Source: Amphirosellinia nigrospora (taxonomy: Eukaryota; Ascomycota; Sordariomycetes; Xylariales; Xylariaceae). From it: a stretch of 64,000 nt of DNA. The stretch spans positions 7,450,193-7,514,192 of the forward strand of contig SCHM01000001.1 in the NCBI GenBank assembly GCA_004123355.1. Reading direction: 5' to 3'. The notes under the pieces were generated by a model, which saw nothing but the letters and a program-made list of their open reading frames with translations, did not search any database and was not told the origin of the DNA. The position numbers were made by a program, and so were the translations under genes. Shown piece after piece: positions 10,649 through 22,469 of the stretch. Position 1 is the first letter of the stretch. Each line of letters starts with the position of its first letter.

Positions 10649-11621
10649 ATGACCGGCAACGTGTGGTTCATCACAGGCGCCAGCAGCGGCTTTGGGAAGG
10701 CTATCGCAGAAGAGGCCTTGAGACGTGGCGATGCAGTGGTCGCCTCCTCCCGACGAGGTACATCTCTAAAGGATCTCGAATCCCTGGGCGCGATGCTTCT
10801 CGATCTCGATGTCACGAGCGAGGATGCTATACTGAGCGCGGCGTTCCAGAAGGTCATTGACAAATACGGGAATATCACACATTTCATCAACGCCCCCGGA
10901 TACATCCTCGAAGGCCCGCTTGAAGGCGCGAGTGCCAAAGACGCGCTTGATAGCATCAACTTGAATGTTCTTTCCATCATGAACTTGACACGGCTCCAGG
11001 TGGCATATTTCCGACCAAGGGGCTCGGGCTATATTGCGAATTTTGGTAGTGTGGGATCTTGGCATGGAGGTTCGGCTTACTCGCATTACGCTGCTGCAAA
11101 GGCAAGTTCAGCCAGTGATAAAATACCTTTTCCTCCTCCTAATTTCATTAGCATGTTGGGGAATATTCATCACATCAAACAACTGAAGCTAACCGTACAC
11201 ATTGTAGTGGGCAGTATCAGGCTTCACAGAAAGCGTGCACATGGAAGTGAAGGAGCTCGGGATCAACGCAACGGTGATCGAACCAGGCTACTTCCGGACG
11301 GGGTTCCTGAACGAAGGCGGCGGCAACCGGAAGGTTGTGTCTAATCCACTGGAGGCCGAGTATAAGGGGACAAGCGTCGAGAAAGCCCGCGACTCGCTCA
11401 ACAACTACAACAATAAACAACCCGGTGATGTCGTCAAGGCTGCCAAGATCATCGTCGACGTGCTTACTGGTTCGGGCGTCGCTGCTGGGAAAGAATTCCC
11501 TATCCGCGTCGTCCTTGGCCGCGACTGTATGAATGCTATCCGTGGGAAGATGGCCCACACCGAGAAGCTTTTCAAGGAGTGGGAGGATGTCATTGTTTCG
11601 ACTGATCATGACGATGTCTAG
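10649..11621 (+). CDS. short-chain dehydrogenase/reductase
   Basis: Two exons, 10649-11101 and 11208-11621, give 288 residues. The N-terminal Rossmann motif TGASSGFG (about residues 9-16) binds NAD(P), NAPG replaces the usual NNAG, and the catalytic Tyr and Lys form YAAAK (147-151) with the conserved upstream Ser in the GSVGSW strand. After the splice the sequence continues WAVSGFTESVHMEVKELGI and PGYFRTGF, the normal classical-SDR order, so length and motifs look complete. The intron (106 nt) starts with GC rather than GT (GCAAGT), has a GCTAAC branch site and ends GTAG; GC-AG introns are a known minor class. I start at 10649 rather than at the upstream in-frame ATG (10499) because the Rossmann fold begins immediately after it and the TATA box lies between. 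Substrate cannot be told. The nearby MITE may affect its promoter. Confidence 0.88.
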
Positions 11622-13378
11622 AAGGCGAAGGCGTAGAGTGCGGTCAAAGGTATGATTGACTAGGCTAGTTTTGCGTCATCATTCTAGAGATGGGCCAAAC
11701 ACCAAATAGAAAGAATTTTCATCCTCGTTCCAATCAAATTGCACCTGGTTTTGGTGTTTTATGATTATGATTTGCTATCGCGCTCACATCATTGACCATC
11801 TCCTCGAAGTGTTGAATACTACCTTACCTAGGCCTTAGATAGGTAGTGTAGTCCTGTGACTTGTACGGTGCGTTGTGTAAGTCTGTATTGACAACGAATC
11901 AAGTTTGCATCCCGGTCACAGTACACGTGGACTCGAATAAGCTCAATTAAACAGACTTAAACTACCTACGCAGTTAAAAGTTTCATTAATAAAGGTAATG
12001 AGCGACACCGATTGGATTACGCGCAGACAAACATTTACTTTGGTAAAGTAATAAAACTTCTAGCTTCGACGGATATTATTAGTCCTAAGGTTACAGATTA
12101 CCTAAGACAGCAGTTTGCAGTTTGTGGTTTGCTGTATCATGGGATGTATGTACCTATGTACAGTAATCACGGAGAATAGCTGGCCGCCTCCACGCCAACA
12201 TTGAACCCCATCAGATCCGTCAGACCCGCCTGGACCCTGCCCGTGTTACCGACCTGCGCTGACTTTGGCGTGTCTTTCTATGGAAGCCGGTTGCCTTCTC
12301 TACACTACATATAGGTACCCAGACACACAAGTCTGACCTACTTAGCGTTTGGGGCGACAAACTACCTAATCCGGCTAACCGTGCTTAGGTACCCTCCTCC
12401 CTTCATGCTCGCCCCGGTCCGGGCCTGATGGCGAAGTTCCTTGCTTATTCGATAGCAACTTTTGGTCCCTGCTTTCCATAACCCCGGAATTCTTCAACAA
12501 CACTTCCTGGTGTCTTGTGTCTTACCTGGTTTACAAGTAGGTACCGAAAGGGCTGATACGAGAACTGCGACAACGAACCTACTGCACAGATACTGCACAG
12601 AATACTGGACCCTCGATTTCTAGCTATCGTGTCCCGCTATCGGCCCGCGACCCCCTCGCGCACTTCAACTGTTAGGTGCCCAAGGTAGCTTAGTCTGGAC
12701 CTAGACCTGGCTGGTCGGAGCCCACTAAGATTACATGTAGTTAGTTTAGCGGTACTCCCATGCATGTGTGCCTGTGCCTGCCCATCGCAGTGCGAATCTA
12801 TTCGACTCAGGTGGTCTAAGGTGCCAAAGTGCCAAAGTGCCAAAGTGGTCGTCGATCCTCTTCTCCTTGGCTTGTGGCTTCTCCTGGCCCCCCTCCGCTG
12901 GCCAAAACAACCAACCGCCTTTCTGTGACTTGACAACACACATCACCACCATACAACCGCTCGTCGAACCTTGACACCTACCTAGTTGAGACTTCGGTCG
13001 AACGCATCTCGAGCAGTGAACAGTGTAGACGATAGGCCCAACACATTATTCATCTTCGGGCGGTACATAGACATTGCTCCCGTGGCATCTTGCTGCATGT
13101 AGTACTGCCATTGTCATTGCCGCTGCCGCTGCCACTTCCACTCCCACCCCTACTCCCGCTCTATTTCTTGCAGTACCACGGCTGTCCGACACACGCACGC
13201 ACGCATCGATTTCTTCCCTTCCCCGTCACGTATATGCACGTATATACAGCGACGAGTAAATATCTGTCCAAGCACCGCACACCCGACTTGATACGGCGTC
13301 TTGTCCATTAGGCATCTCTCCGCCTCCACCTCCCATCCCCAACCTTCCAAGTGAGCGAGTGTTTAAGATACCATCAAG
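11622..13378. other. intergenic, no gene supported
   Basis: Contains several TACCTAGG-type palindromes (for example near 11824-11850) and three tandem copies of GTGCCAAA at 12821-12844. Pyrimidine-rich sequence before 13379 looks like the promoter and leader of the next gene. Confidence 0.4.
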
Positions 13379-14481
13379 ATGAAAGGCCGTCCGGTAGACC
13401 AACTCGTTTACGAGGCCATGTTCCCCAAGCCGCGCTCAACCGACGTGCAAAACTTCCAGTCGCTCCTTCACCGACATCTCATCCTCGAAGTCCGCCAGGA
13501 GGTTCACTCCTTCTACGGCCACCTTGACACTCAGGAGGCCAAATACCCGGTCTCGATTATTGTCATCCCATACATCGTATTCGTCTTGGTCGCTGGCCAT
13601 GGCACCGTCGCTTGTTTCGCGCATTCGACGCCTTACGCCTAACGAATTGCGAGATTGCGAATCTGACTAAGTGGGAAGGCACAAAATGGGCAAAAGACCG
13701 TTTCGAACGTGACTCTGGCGTTACTATTCAAGACACTGCAGCAGATGATATTCCCCTATGGTCTGAGCCAGAGGATAGAGTCCGAACCATCGCCAATGCC
13801 AGTGGTGAGACCCTGAGAGCCATCTCCCCAGAACTTCGAGAAGAAGAGGAACAGGAGGATGAAGAAGAGGAGGAGGGGGAGGAGGAGGAGGAAGAAGAAT
13901 TAGGGGAAGAAGAAATTACGGATGAGGATATGGAAGCCGAAGAGGAAAGCGACGGGGAGCTCGAGAGTGTTGGGTTTGCCCTAAACCAACACCTCCGGGA
14001 GCGGGCAGCACGCAATGATGCCGGAGAGCTCTCGGAGCACTACGAGAGGGAGTGGGAGCAGTGGTTGAAGAATGCCATTGACTCGGGCGAGTTCGCATCC
14101 CTCATGGATCCGAATCAACAACATGGTGACACAAATCTGATCCCTCAAGCTCTCTTTCCTCCAAATATGCTGAGCGCGGCGAGGGCTGGACAATGGGATG
14201 GAATACCGGATTGGCTACGGGACATAATGCGGCAGACCATTGAGCTCGAGAGAACGCCGAGGAATCCGCAGGCGCCAGTTTTTATCCCGACGTCCACGCT
14301 GAGGAGCTTCCGGACGTCTACTACGGTCCCGGCCACGTCACAAAGTCGATCACCTGGATCAATGGAGAGCATTTTCGAGCGGCTGGCGAATTGGCGACGC
14401 TCCTACCCAGATCTTCGATTACCTGAGAATGAAGAGAATCGCAGTAGTGTTACAGAAGTTCGAGTTCAGCGTATAGCTTAA
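13379..14481 (+). CDS. acidic protein of unknown function
   Basis: The ATG at 13379 has a good context (ATCAAGATG). The first open frame runs to about 13642 and a second, in another frame, from about 13612 to the TAA at 14479-14481. An intron at 13577-13653 (donor GTATTC, branch CCTAAC, acceptor GCGAG) joins them in phase 0 and gives about 341 residues; an alternative donor is GTCTCG at 13550. The second exon carries a Glu-dominated acidic tract (about 13840-13960), then helical, Trp-rich sequence (EREWEQWLKNAI, IPDWLRDIM). No signal peptide, membrane segment or known domain is visible and I do not recognise the family. The intron model is less secure than others here because GAG is a rare acceptor; a one-base shift is the alternative. 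Confidence 0.55.
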
Positions 14482-15801
14482 CTAGGCGCGTGAAGTTGCC
14501 TGGATCCTAGCGAGGCCCGCTACACTCATCATGTAACGATGGTTCCTGTTTAACTGATGGGAATGGCTCATGATCATGGATCTGCAACGACTTCTGATTT
14601 CCGTTTGCGAGTGATATCTAAGGCAGGCTCAAGTGTGTTTGGTAGGCGACCCGAAGTCTCTTGCTTGGTCTTTGCTGGCTCAAAGTGGGCAATTCGATCT
14701 CTACACGTGCCCGGATCGTTCGACCCCTTACGACCGTAATACGCGCGACGTCTTTAAAGTTATAAAAGAAGGATCGTTATAAGTGCTTCGAAATCAGTAT
14801 ATCATCCTTGCATTAAGTTTGCCTACAATATACGCAGAAACTTCGGTCTACAACAAAAACCCACCGCGATCTAGAACTTGATCAGAATTGCAAACCCAGG
14901 TAGCTGGGTAGCATTGGACGCAAGACTCCTCTTTCATACGTTCGTTTATTCGTTCATGAACGAACACAGACCACCCATACACAAACTTTTCCTTGTCATA
15001 TCATACATAATACATACCCTCACCACGAAAACTTTCTACCCGGTCGTAGGAAGCATTGACTTTTCATCTCGTCCGTTTTTTCTCTCTCTTTCCATCTAGA
15101 CAGACTTTGTAACCGGGATAGGAAATACTGTGCTAATAAAGAGGCATGAATCACATTTGTTGTTCTGTTTATCGTTTTCCCCCCAAACGGAAACGGGATA
15201 GACAGACACATCTTAGTATCAATCGATTGATTTGCATGAGGGGGCGCAACGAGGAATTAGGTACATTTTATATCACAAATGAGCCAAGCTAGCAAAACAA
15301 GCAAAGCGAAAACTTTTTTATTAGTGTTTGTGTCTGTTCTTGCAAATGTGATTACCATCTCCTTTTTTCTATGGACAGATACATCGTGAGCGTGGATGGC
15401 ACATGTACGCACAATAAACCCACGAGTGGATATATCGGTACCAGCATCCTACGACAACTTGTTCCTCCTGACACATTTTCTTGTCATATGGACATGACTG
15501 AGATCAAACATGTACCTTTCGTACCGATGTCCTGTAACTCCTTGTTCCCTGACCTTCGCGATGGCGATGGGAAGACGAGGACTAAAATACCCGTGCCGAG
15601 CCACGTAGCTCGCACCAAACCGCCGACGCCCTGGCTATGCTCATTACAAAACGCCTGCCGAAACACAATCAATAAAATACAACACCATCATCCTGTAGCG
15701 AAGTATGCTACACATGAGATGGGGTTTCGTCCCGCAATTGACAACAATGTTGGGATTACCAGTTACTCTCATCATTCCTGTCTTAGAAGATGAGCAGCAT
15801 G
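14482..15801. other. intergenic, no gene supported
   Basis: Serves as 3' region of the genes on either side. An ORF at 15371-15793 (+) has no features of a real protein. Confidence 0.4.
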
Positions 15802-16209
15802 CTACTTGCGTGCTCTGTTTCGTGCGCGGCGCGATCTCGCCTTTGGTTTCGCAGCGGGAGCAGAGCTAACGCTTGAACCCGAAGTTCGAGTGGTGCTGCT
15901 GCCAACACTTGGTCCCGAAGATCGGGTGCTAACATTTGGTCCCGAAGATCGAGTGGCACTACTGCTTACATTTGGTCCCGAAGATTGAGCAGTGCTGCTG
16001 CTAACACTTGGTCCCGAAGATCGAGTAGCAATGCTGCTCACACTCGGTTCCGAAGATTGAGTAGTGCTGCTGCTTACGCTTGCTCCCGAAGGTTCTCCAG
16101 AAGGTTGAGCTGTGCTGCCGCTGCCGCTGCCGCTTCTAAGACCATAGTTATGCGTGGCTTCCTTGGCGGCTGGTTGGTCTCCATTCCCCTCCGTTTCTTT
16201 CGGTCCTTT
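15802..16209 (-). other. in-frame open extension after the GCN5 stop codon
   Basis: Reading on from the GCN5 TAG in the same frame gives 135 sense codons before TAA/TAG-type termination at 15802-15804. The extension starts KGPKETEGNGDQPAAKEA. It then has about seven copies of a 12-residue Ser-rich repeat (consensus SSGPSVSSSTTR, 36 bp) and ends in a basic tail (AKPKARSRRARNRARK) like a nuclear-localisation signal. There is no ATG in frame, so it cannot be an independent gene unless spliced. One repeat unit is shorter by exactly three codons, and differences between units mostly keep the residue class, both suggesting selection on the frame. It could be reached by stop-codon readthrough, be a recently lost C-terminus, or be open by chance. 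Confidence 0.45.
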
Positions 16210-17666
16210 CTAAGGCTCGAGATGGGACCACTCGGGGATGGTCTTGATCTGATTCCACATGTACTTCTCCAGCTTGTTGGCCGACTTGGCGTAGGGGGTG
16301 CTCTCGTTGTTGTACTTGCGGCAGTTGTCGAAGATGAGGCGAGCGTCCTTAATGAACTCCTCGGGCGTCGCGTACTGGTCGGCCTCAAGCTTCACCTCCA
16401 TGGTCGAGAGGTCCATGGGCTCCTTGATGACCTCGTAATAGTCGGCCACATCGTCCCTATTCACGGGGGCAATGAAGGGCCACGCCGACTGGTGATTCTG
16501 CATGTCGTTCAACAGGTGGAGAAGTTGGCTGTAGTTGGGGCCGTGGCGTGGCTGGCGTGCTAGCTCGTCCATGTCGGGCGACCAGCCCGACTCGCGGATG
16601 GCCTCGATGGAGAGCGGGTCAATCGGCGTCACGCCGTTCTTCCACTGCTTAGGCGGCTGGTGAACGACGTGCGATTTGGAAAAGGCTCGGATCTTGGCAT
16701 GAACACTCTCCTTCTGTTTAAGTAGCATGCGACCCATCTCAAGATATCGTACGCGGGGCAGCATCGAGCATTGCATAATTGTGCCGCCTTCGTAGTCCTT
16801 GATGTAACCCATCCACACCGACTTAGGCAAGGTAATCTCCTTCGTAAAGCCCTGCTTTTTGAAATACCCAATGGCGTAATTGTCGGCGTATGTGAGGAAA
16901 TGCATGACGTCGCTCGTGGCTTTCACGTAGTCCTTCAAGTGGGACATGAGATGTGCGCCGTAACCCTTCACCTGCTGGTCGCTGCTGATAGCACAGAACA
17001 CAATCTCGGCGAACTGGCGTCCTTTGAAAGGCCTATACGTGATACCGCCCACTACTTCCAAAGGCTTCTTGACGATTGCGATCGACAAGTGCGTGCGGTC
17101 GTAGACGAGGCGTGCAATGTAGTCCTTTGGCATCTTGGGCAATTGCTTCTGGAAGATGCATTTCAAACCCGTGAGTATGATGAGAGATTCACGCTCGTTA
17201 TCGTTGTTCACTACGCGAAACTCGATTTCGCCGGTGCGTTCTTCGATAACGGCGGGCTATTGAAGCATATAAATTAGTAATGGCTTAGAGATTCAGCCCC
17301 GGTGCATCATTGTGACGTCGTAGTCCTTTCAGCAATTCACGGCGTGCGTTGCTGTGGTCTCCTAGCACTTTACTCGAGTCTACACATTGCGCCCGTCCCC
17401 CCGCGGTTATCGATGACGACATGAAATTATGCGCTTACCTTTTCAGGGAATGGAATAGGCTTCATAGCTTTTTTATCCAACTCGTTGGAGTTATCGGTGT
17501 GCTTGGGGCGTTTCGCGGCGGTTGGCGACGAGGGCTCCTTGCTGGCCTTGCGCTTACCGTCTGTCGCGCAACGGAATTAGTAACGCGGCGCGAATCATAC
17601 AGTATTAAATATGAATGAATGAATAAATGAACCTTGGAACTTACTCTCATCCTTAATGAAAACCAT
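16210..17666 (-). CDS. GCN5: histone acetyltransferase GCN5
   Basis: Three exons, 17645-17666, 17439-17560 and 16210-17256, encode 396 residues; both introns (84 and 182 nt) start GTAAG and have CTAAT-type branch sites. The GNAT acetyltransferase domain carries the catalytic Glu in FAEIVF (about 132) and the acetyl-CoA loop QVKGYG (143-148), followed by [11 protein letters not shown]-terminal bromodomain (about 285-390) includes WPFIAPV, the [11 protein letters not shown] motif and the acetyl-lysine-binding Asn of CRKYNNEST. Gcn5 is the catalytic subunit of SAGA and related complexes and acetylates histone H3 tails in the nucleus. A basic Lys/Arg patch ([15 protein letters not shown]) near the N-terminus may help nuclear import. 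Length and both domains match fungal Gcn5 and the frame is unbroken. The TAG stop after SHLEP is followed by an in-frame open stretch described separately. Confidence 0.95.
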
Positions 17667-18134
17667 GATGGCGAGTCTATCTCCGCAACAAACGTCGGCT
17701 CTGCAGAACAGATGACGATTGATGTGTATTGTCGGAGCGCAAGGCGGTTCAATGTTGAGTGGATTGGTTTAGGTTTAGGTAAAGATACCTAGGATTCTAG
17801 GTAGACATGTGGAGAAGACCTCGACGCGGAGTGGGCAGGGGCGATCGACGCTAGTAAATACATAGCGAGCATGTCACTAAGTATCGATAAGACGCTAAGC
17901 CGTATAAGGGAATACCCAGTCGAGCCACCGTTGCCAGATGGAACCAGGCAAGAGCTCGAGCTCCAATTAACCGTCATCTCTCTATCGCATCAAACATCCT
18001 AAGTCAAGTCTGTCACTGAAAATCAGCCTTGCCAGTACCACCAACCTTGACTTGATCGCAACCGAACTACGAAATCGTTGGGAACGTGAGAGAAGGACAG
18101 ACATTCAGCCGACTATCTCCTCTAGTTCTTTTCC
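17667..18134. other. divergent intergenic region between GCN5 and OST5
   Basis: A shared promoter region of about 470 bp. A TACCTAGG motif lies at 17786-17793 near the GCN5 start; no clear TATA box. Confidence 0.5.
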
Positions 18135-18492
18135 ATGGATTCCTCACTACATGAGCTCTGGAACACTGCTTCAGGCAGCCCATTCCAACCCGCTGTAGGC
18201 AAGGGAAGCCAATTCCTCGTCGGGTTCGTCCTACTACTTATCGGCTTGTCCCTGACAGGTGGATTTGCATTCAGTGAGTATCGCATGAGGTCGACTTGGT
18301 GTGTTTGCAACGATACTAATAAGCTTTGTACAGATCGGTCTCTCGTCAACCTCCCCATCTACGGTGTTCCCGCTGGACTGGCCATAGCGTACGTCTTCAA
18401 CCTATCCTTTACCTCTTCTTTCATTCAGCCCTGACTTTTCGAGCAGCTTCGGAACGGTCTACATGTTCTGCGCGGTCGGAGTTTACGTCTAG
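18135..18492 (+). CDS. OST5: oligosaccharyltransferase subunit OST5
   Basis: Three exons, 18135-18273, 18334-18388 and 18447-18492, give 79 residues. Introns are 60 and 58 nt (GTGAGT...TACAG and GTACGT...GCAG). The product has the FQP motif near the N-terminus, two membrane spans (FLVGFVLLLIGLSLTGG and a second made by joining exons 2 and 3, IYGVPAGLAIA with FGTVYMFCA) and the family's final GVYV. This matches Ost5/TMEM258, a small subunit of the ER oligosaccharyltransferase complex that supports N-glycosylation near Ost1. The gene is too short and too intron-split to be obvious as an ORF, but every junction keeps frame. Confidence 0.9.
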
Positions 18493-18714
18493 AAGAGAGA
18501 AAGATACCCCAAAAGAGCCACTGGTGGACCGAGCAGAACGTCCGCGTGTACCATAGATGAATTGAGGCGTGCAAAAGCGTTGACTACTACACTTGCCTCA
18601 CTTGTGTTTTTTTCTCTCCAAAAGTGACCAGACAGCACTTTGATTTTATCGTCGAGTTTTCGAATTCCCGTATTCCAAATACACCTCGTACCACCATCAT
18701 AAGGCCAATCCACC

Positions 18715-19752
18715 ATGGCGTCTACCGTTGGTTCCGTCCCACCGCAGCAATGTCTGTTTCGTGCAGTGGCAAGCTCGACCAAACGGATCTATCAGCTGTT
18801 GAAATGCATTAGCTTCTCGCCCAAAGTCGACGTTCAACTGACACATGATGGAATCCGGTTCGCGGCTGACCATTCTCGCGTCATGCAGGGTAAGCGTTCT
18901 AATTAATCCAGACGCCAACACCTCCCTTCAGGATTGAAGTGCTAACAGCCCATCACAGGTGTAGCATTTCTAGATAAGTCACTTTTTACCACATACGCGC
19001 TCAACTGGCCCGAGAACGCCAAGACAACGCCCCGGTTTCAAATGAATTTCTCTGCCTTATTGGAAGCTCTGCAGATCTTTGGTGCCACAGATGCTGCAGC
19101 CAGAGCAGCCAAAACTGAAGCAGATTCATATCGAAGCAATCTACGCAATTATCGTCCAGATGCCTTCAGCCATCAAACTCTCGGCATGCCTGGTACTTGT
19201 TGTTTCGTCTACGAAGAAGAGGGGTCGCCGCTCAGTGTTGTTCTCGAAGAATCCGATGTGAACACGCAGTGTAATATAGTCACATACACACCAGAATCTC
19301 CCGACGACATCCCTTTTGATCGAGAAGATCTTACTTTCAAGATTATTATGCAGGCTCGGTGGCTTCTGGACAGCCTATCAGAGCTAGCCCCTATGTCACC
19401 AGCTCGAATCACCGTCTCTGCTTTACCGAATGCGCCTTACTTAAAACTAGCAAGCGGTGGAGCGATTGGCAGTGCCAGCGTTGACTTCTCCACCGGTCGA
19501 GATCTTCTCGAGACTTTCTCAGTCCGTGAAGCCTGGGTCCAGAGCTTCAAATTTGACCTAGTCAAATCTGCCAGCGAAGCAATGCGTATAGCAAGCAAAG
19601 TCAGCTTTCGCGGAGACGGACAGGGCGTCCTAAGTCTACAGTTCATGGTGGAAATCGAGGCCGGGCTGGTTAGCTTTCTTGATTTCCGGTTTGTTCCGTA
19701 TATCACACAGGAGGATGAAGAGTCCGAATCGGAAAGTGATGGGGAGGATTGA
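18715..19752 (+). CDS. rad1: DNA damage checkpoint clamp subunit RAD1
   Basis: Two exons, 18715-18889 and 18959-19752, with a 69-nt intron (GTAAGC, GCTAAC branch, CACAG) encode 322 residues. The Rad1/Rec1/Rad17 fold is recognisable: VQLTHDGIRFAADHSRVMQGVAFLDKSLF at the start, the middle LEESDVNTQCNI, and the C-terminal SFRGDGQGVLSLQFMVEI followed by FLDFRFVPY and an acidic tail. Rad1 forms the PCNA-like 9-1-1 clamp with Rad9 and Hus1, loaded at damaged DNA by the Rad17-RFC complex to activate the checkpoint kinase. Length fits the family and the frame is unbroken. The gene starts about 220 bp after OST5 on the same strand. Confidence 0.92.
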
Positions 19753-20750
19753 GCTGCAATCGTTTTACGAGTCTTTCCTTTCCCGTAGTTATGAGATGCT
19801 TAATGTGCGACTGGACTGAAGGCATACCCACCATCTCACAAGTCACTGCAAGCCTTGACCTTTGAACATTGTGATAAGTTCGTCCCGTTTTCGAGATAAT
19901 GTTTCCTGCCCAAGGATGGCTCGTTGTCGATACCTCTCTTCTGCTCAAGTAAAAAAAAAACCCCCAAGTTCCTGAGTGGTCCAAGTATAAAACAAGTCTA
20001 GATTTCAACGCCCGCACCGCCTCTCCTACTTGTAGATAGATGATCGCCGAAGCCAACACTACACTGGACTAAAACAGAAGCTACTCAAGTAAGCCTTGGC
20101 CTGATTCGTTGTCTCGCTTCCAACGTGGTGGCATGTTCAGCTGAAGATCCAAATAGGCGGAACTAGGCCCCAATCTGTAAAAGTCTAGACAGCATCTTTT
20201 CGAGCTAACGGGGCATCCACAACAGAACGCCACCGCGTGTGTCTCGCAACCAACGACTCGGGCCGCGGGGATTACTTAAGTATACACACACCCAGGCCCA
20301 AGATTTCTTCAGCCCGTGAATCTAGGTTTGGTTAGACTGCTTGCTTGCTGTACGTGCCATGACGCAACCCTTACCATCCTGGCGGGAACGAGCTGAAAGA
20401 AACTGGCTTAATTTTTTCTTCCCCCACGACTCATGCATAGCCCTTGGGAATTCGTGGGTGGTTCGGTGGCTATAGATTTTGCATCGATGGTGGTAAATGT
20501 GTGAATTTATGGCCCGATGAAAGTTGCGAATCTCTGGTTCGTAGGGCCGTGCCGTGCGCCACATGTGACGATTATCTCGATAGCTTTTCAGAAGCCTCGC
20601 TGCCGGCTGCCGCTCGCCCTTTGTTTTATCATCATTATCGACCGAGTCTACATTTCCTTCTCGCTATTCTCTTGGTCTTTATGTGCTGGCGCCGGGGAAC
20701 ACAACCCCGGAAACAGGCCTCGTCGCTCGCCTAGTTAGCTTGTGCGCGAA
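19753..20750. other. intergenic, no gene supported
   Basis: ORFs at about 20444-20738 have no recognisable features. Confidence 0.4.
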
Positions 20751-22469
20751 GGATCTAGTTTTGTATTTTTATTCCCCGAATTTTCAGCAGAGCAGGACAA
20801 GTGAGTTAAGGGTAAAGTGTGTGAACAAATGAACCCCTGATACTAGATCGACGGCTAATCTTGGCATCGTCGAGGCGCAATAAGTAAGTAGGGGTCTGGG
20901 ATAATCGGATTGCACTATAATAATGTCAACTTGTTGACGAAGTAACCGTTGGGTAACGTAATGCGACAGATACTCTGACTGTCTTCAGAGGATATCTTAG
21001 GGTACTTGGAGATACTCTATACTCTGTGCTCTATACATCTATCTTACACACTACGTATGTAGGTGATATTGTTCGCTTATCTCAGCCAGCTTATAGGTAG
21101 TCACTTCCAAACAAGCCGGCTGACCATGGCGTGGTAGTCACGGGGTCGTGATGATATGCGTGTCACACTCCGGTCTCTCCGCTTCTCTCCTCCCGGGCTC
21201 TCCCCTCTACACTAATGTGACTATCCTGTACCATATCGTCGGATTCTAGCCTTCTTTTACTATTTCGTTATGGGTGGGTGATTGGCTCTTTGGTCAAGCG
21301 AGGCCAAAAAGAAATACAGGGGATTCCCTATGTGCCTCTATCCGGAATTAGTCCTCGTCGCTTGCGTTGCGTAGCGCTACGCTATAGTCGATGTGAAGAA
21401 CTCCGTGATTCGTTCGCTCGCTTCTTCTCCATGTGCTAGTCTGATCTACTGGACGAGGCATACACTTACGTATAGTTAGCAGACCTATGTATATCTGCGA
21501 TTCTCCTCGGCACGTCCTTGGCCATCCCGACTATCTACCTCCCACGCACGCGCGAGTCGGATCATCCTCGCTCGCTCTTCTAGACCAAGCAACCAAGCCT
21601 GTAGATCCCGAGTATAGTCGCACAGCTGCGTCGTAGCTGACCGGCTAGTCTAGTGTCTCTCTCTCTCTTTCCGCATCGAGGGTGTCTCGTCTTGTCTAGC
21701 TCCAGTCTCACTTCTCACACCACTTCTTCACCCCTGGCGAGACAGTAGGCCGGATGTGGCGCATCCCCGGACCATTGGGGATCTTGGATCGGTTGGTCGG
21801 CGTCGGGCTGTGTTGCTGACGATTTATCGGCCGGGAGGGACCGAGCAAGTCGTTGTTGTATATCATGACCTCGTCACCCGTGAGCGAGAGGTAGGTAATT
21901 CTAGCTATTGAACATATTTCCTAGTTACCAAAATCCCAACTTCTTAGGCCGAGGACATAGTTTACTCGCAACCATCCCTTCGTCTATTCTGATTTGTTCA
22001 ACAATTCTTTGTCTTGAAGGCTTTATTCAAAGTACATATACCAGGTCGTCACCTTAGTTCGCTGCTCCTATTTACCTAGTCAGAATACCCAGGGGTTATT
22101 GTTCATATCACAAGGGAATTCAAATATCTTTTCTTCTTTTACTTGATTATTATCCTTCTCTAAATATCTGCTGAAAGCTGGGACAATCCCTTTGTTATTA
22201 CAAGTCAATTTATTATAAGATACCACTACCTTCTCAGCACTATACGTTACTTCTCATCTTAAGGTTATACCAATACGACATACCATCTGAGATCGATCAT
22301 TACTCGTCATATACATACATTCCAACCGTCACCACGATCCATTTACTACCTACATAGTTACCGTAAGACATACCACGTCATCGACTATTTACGGTAGTCG
22401 ACTTCTACATACCTACCCTAGAGACTTGCATCAACAAAGTTTCCTTAAGCCTCTATTAGGCTCAAAAAG
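20751..22469 (+). promoter_or_regulatory. long leader or promoter region of the 22470 gene
   Basis: About 1.7 kb without a coding frame, rich in pyrimidine tracts (for example CTCTCTCTCTCTTTCC near 21656) and ATAC/CTACC motifs near 22230-22420. The composition and position suggest an extended promoter and 5' untranslated leader; no specific binding site can be named. Confidence 0.3.

Noticed and set aside
12821-12844. Three GTGCCAAA units as a regulatory array
   Set aside because: Only three copies and no neighbouring gene start; probably a minor slippage repeat.
16771-17277. 168-codon plus-strand ORF
   Set aside because: It is antisense to the conserved acetyltransferase domain of GCN5 and has no protein-like features.
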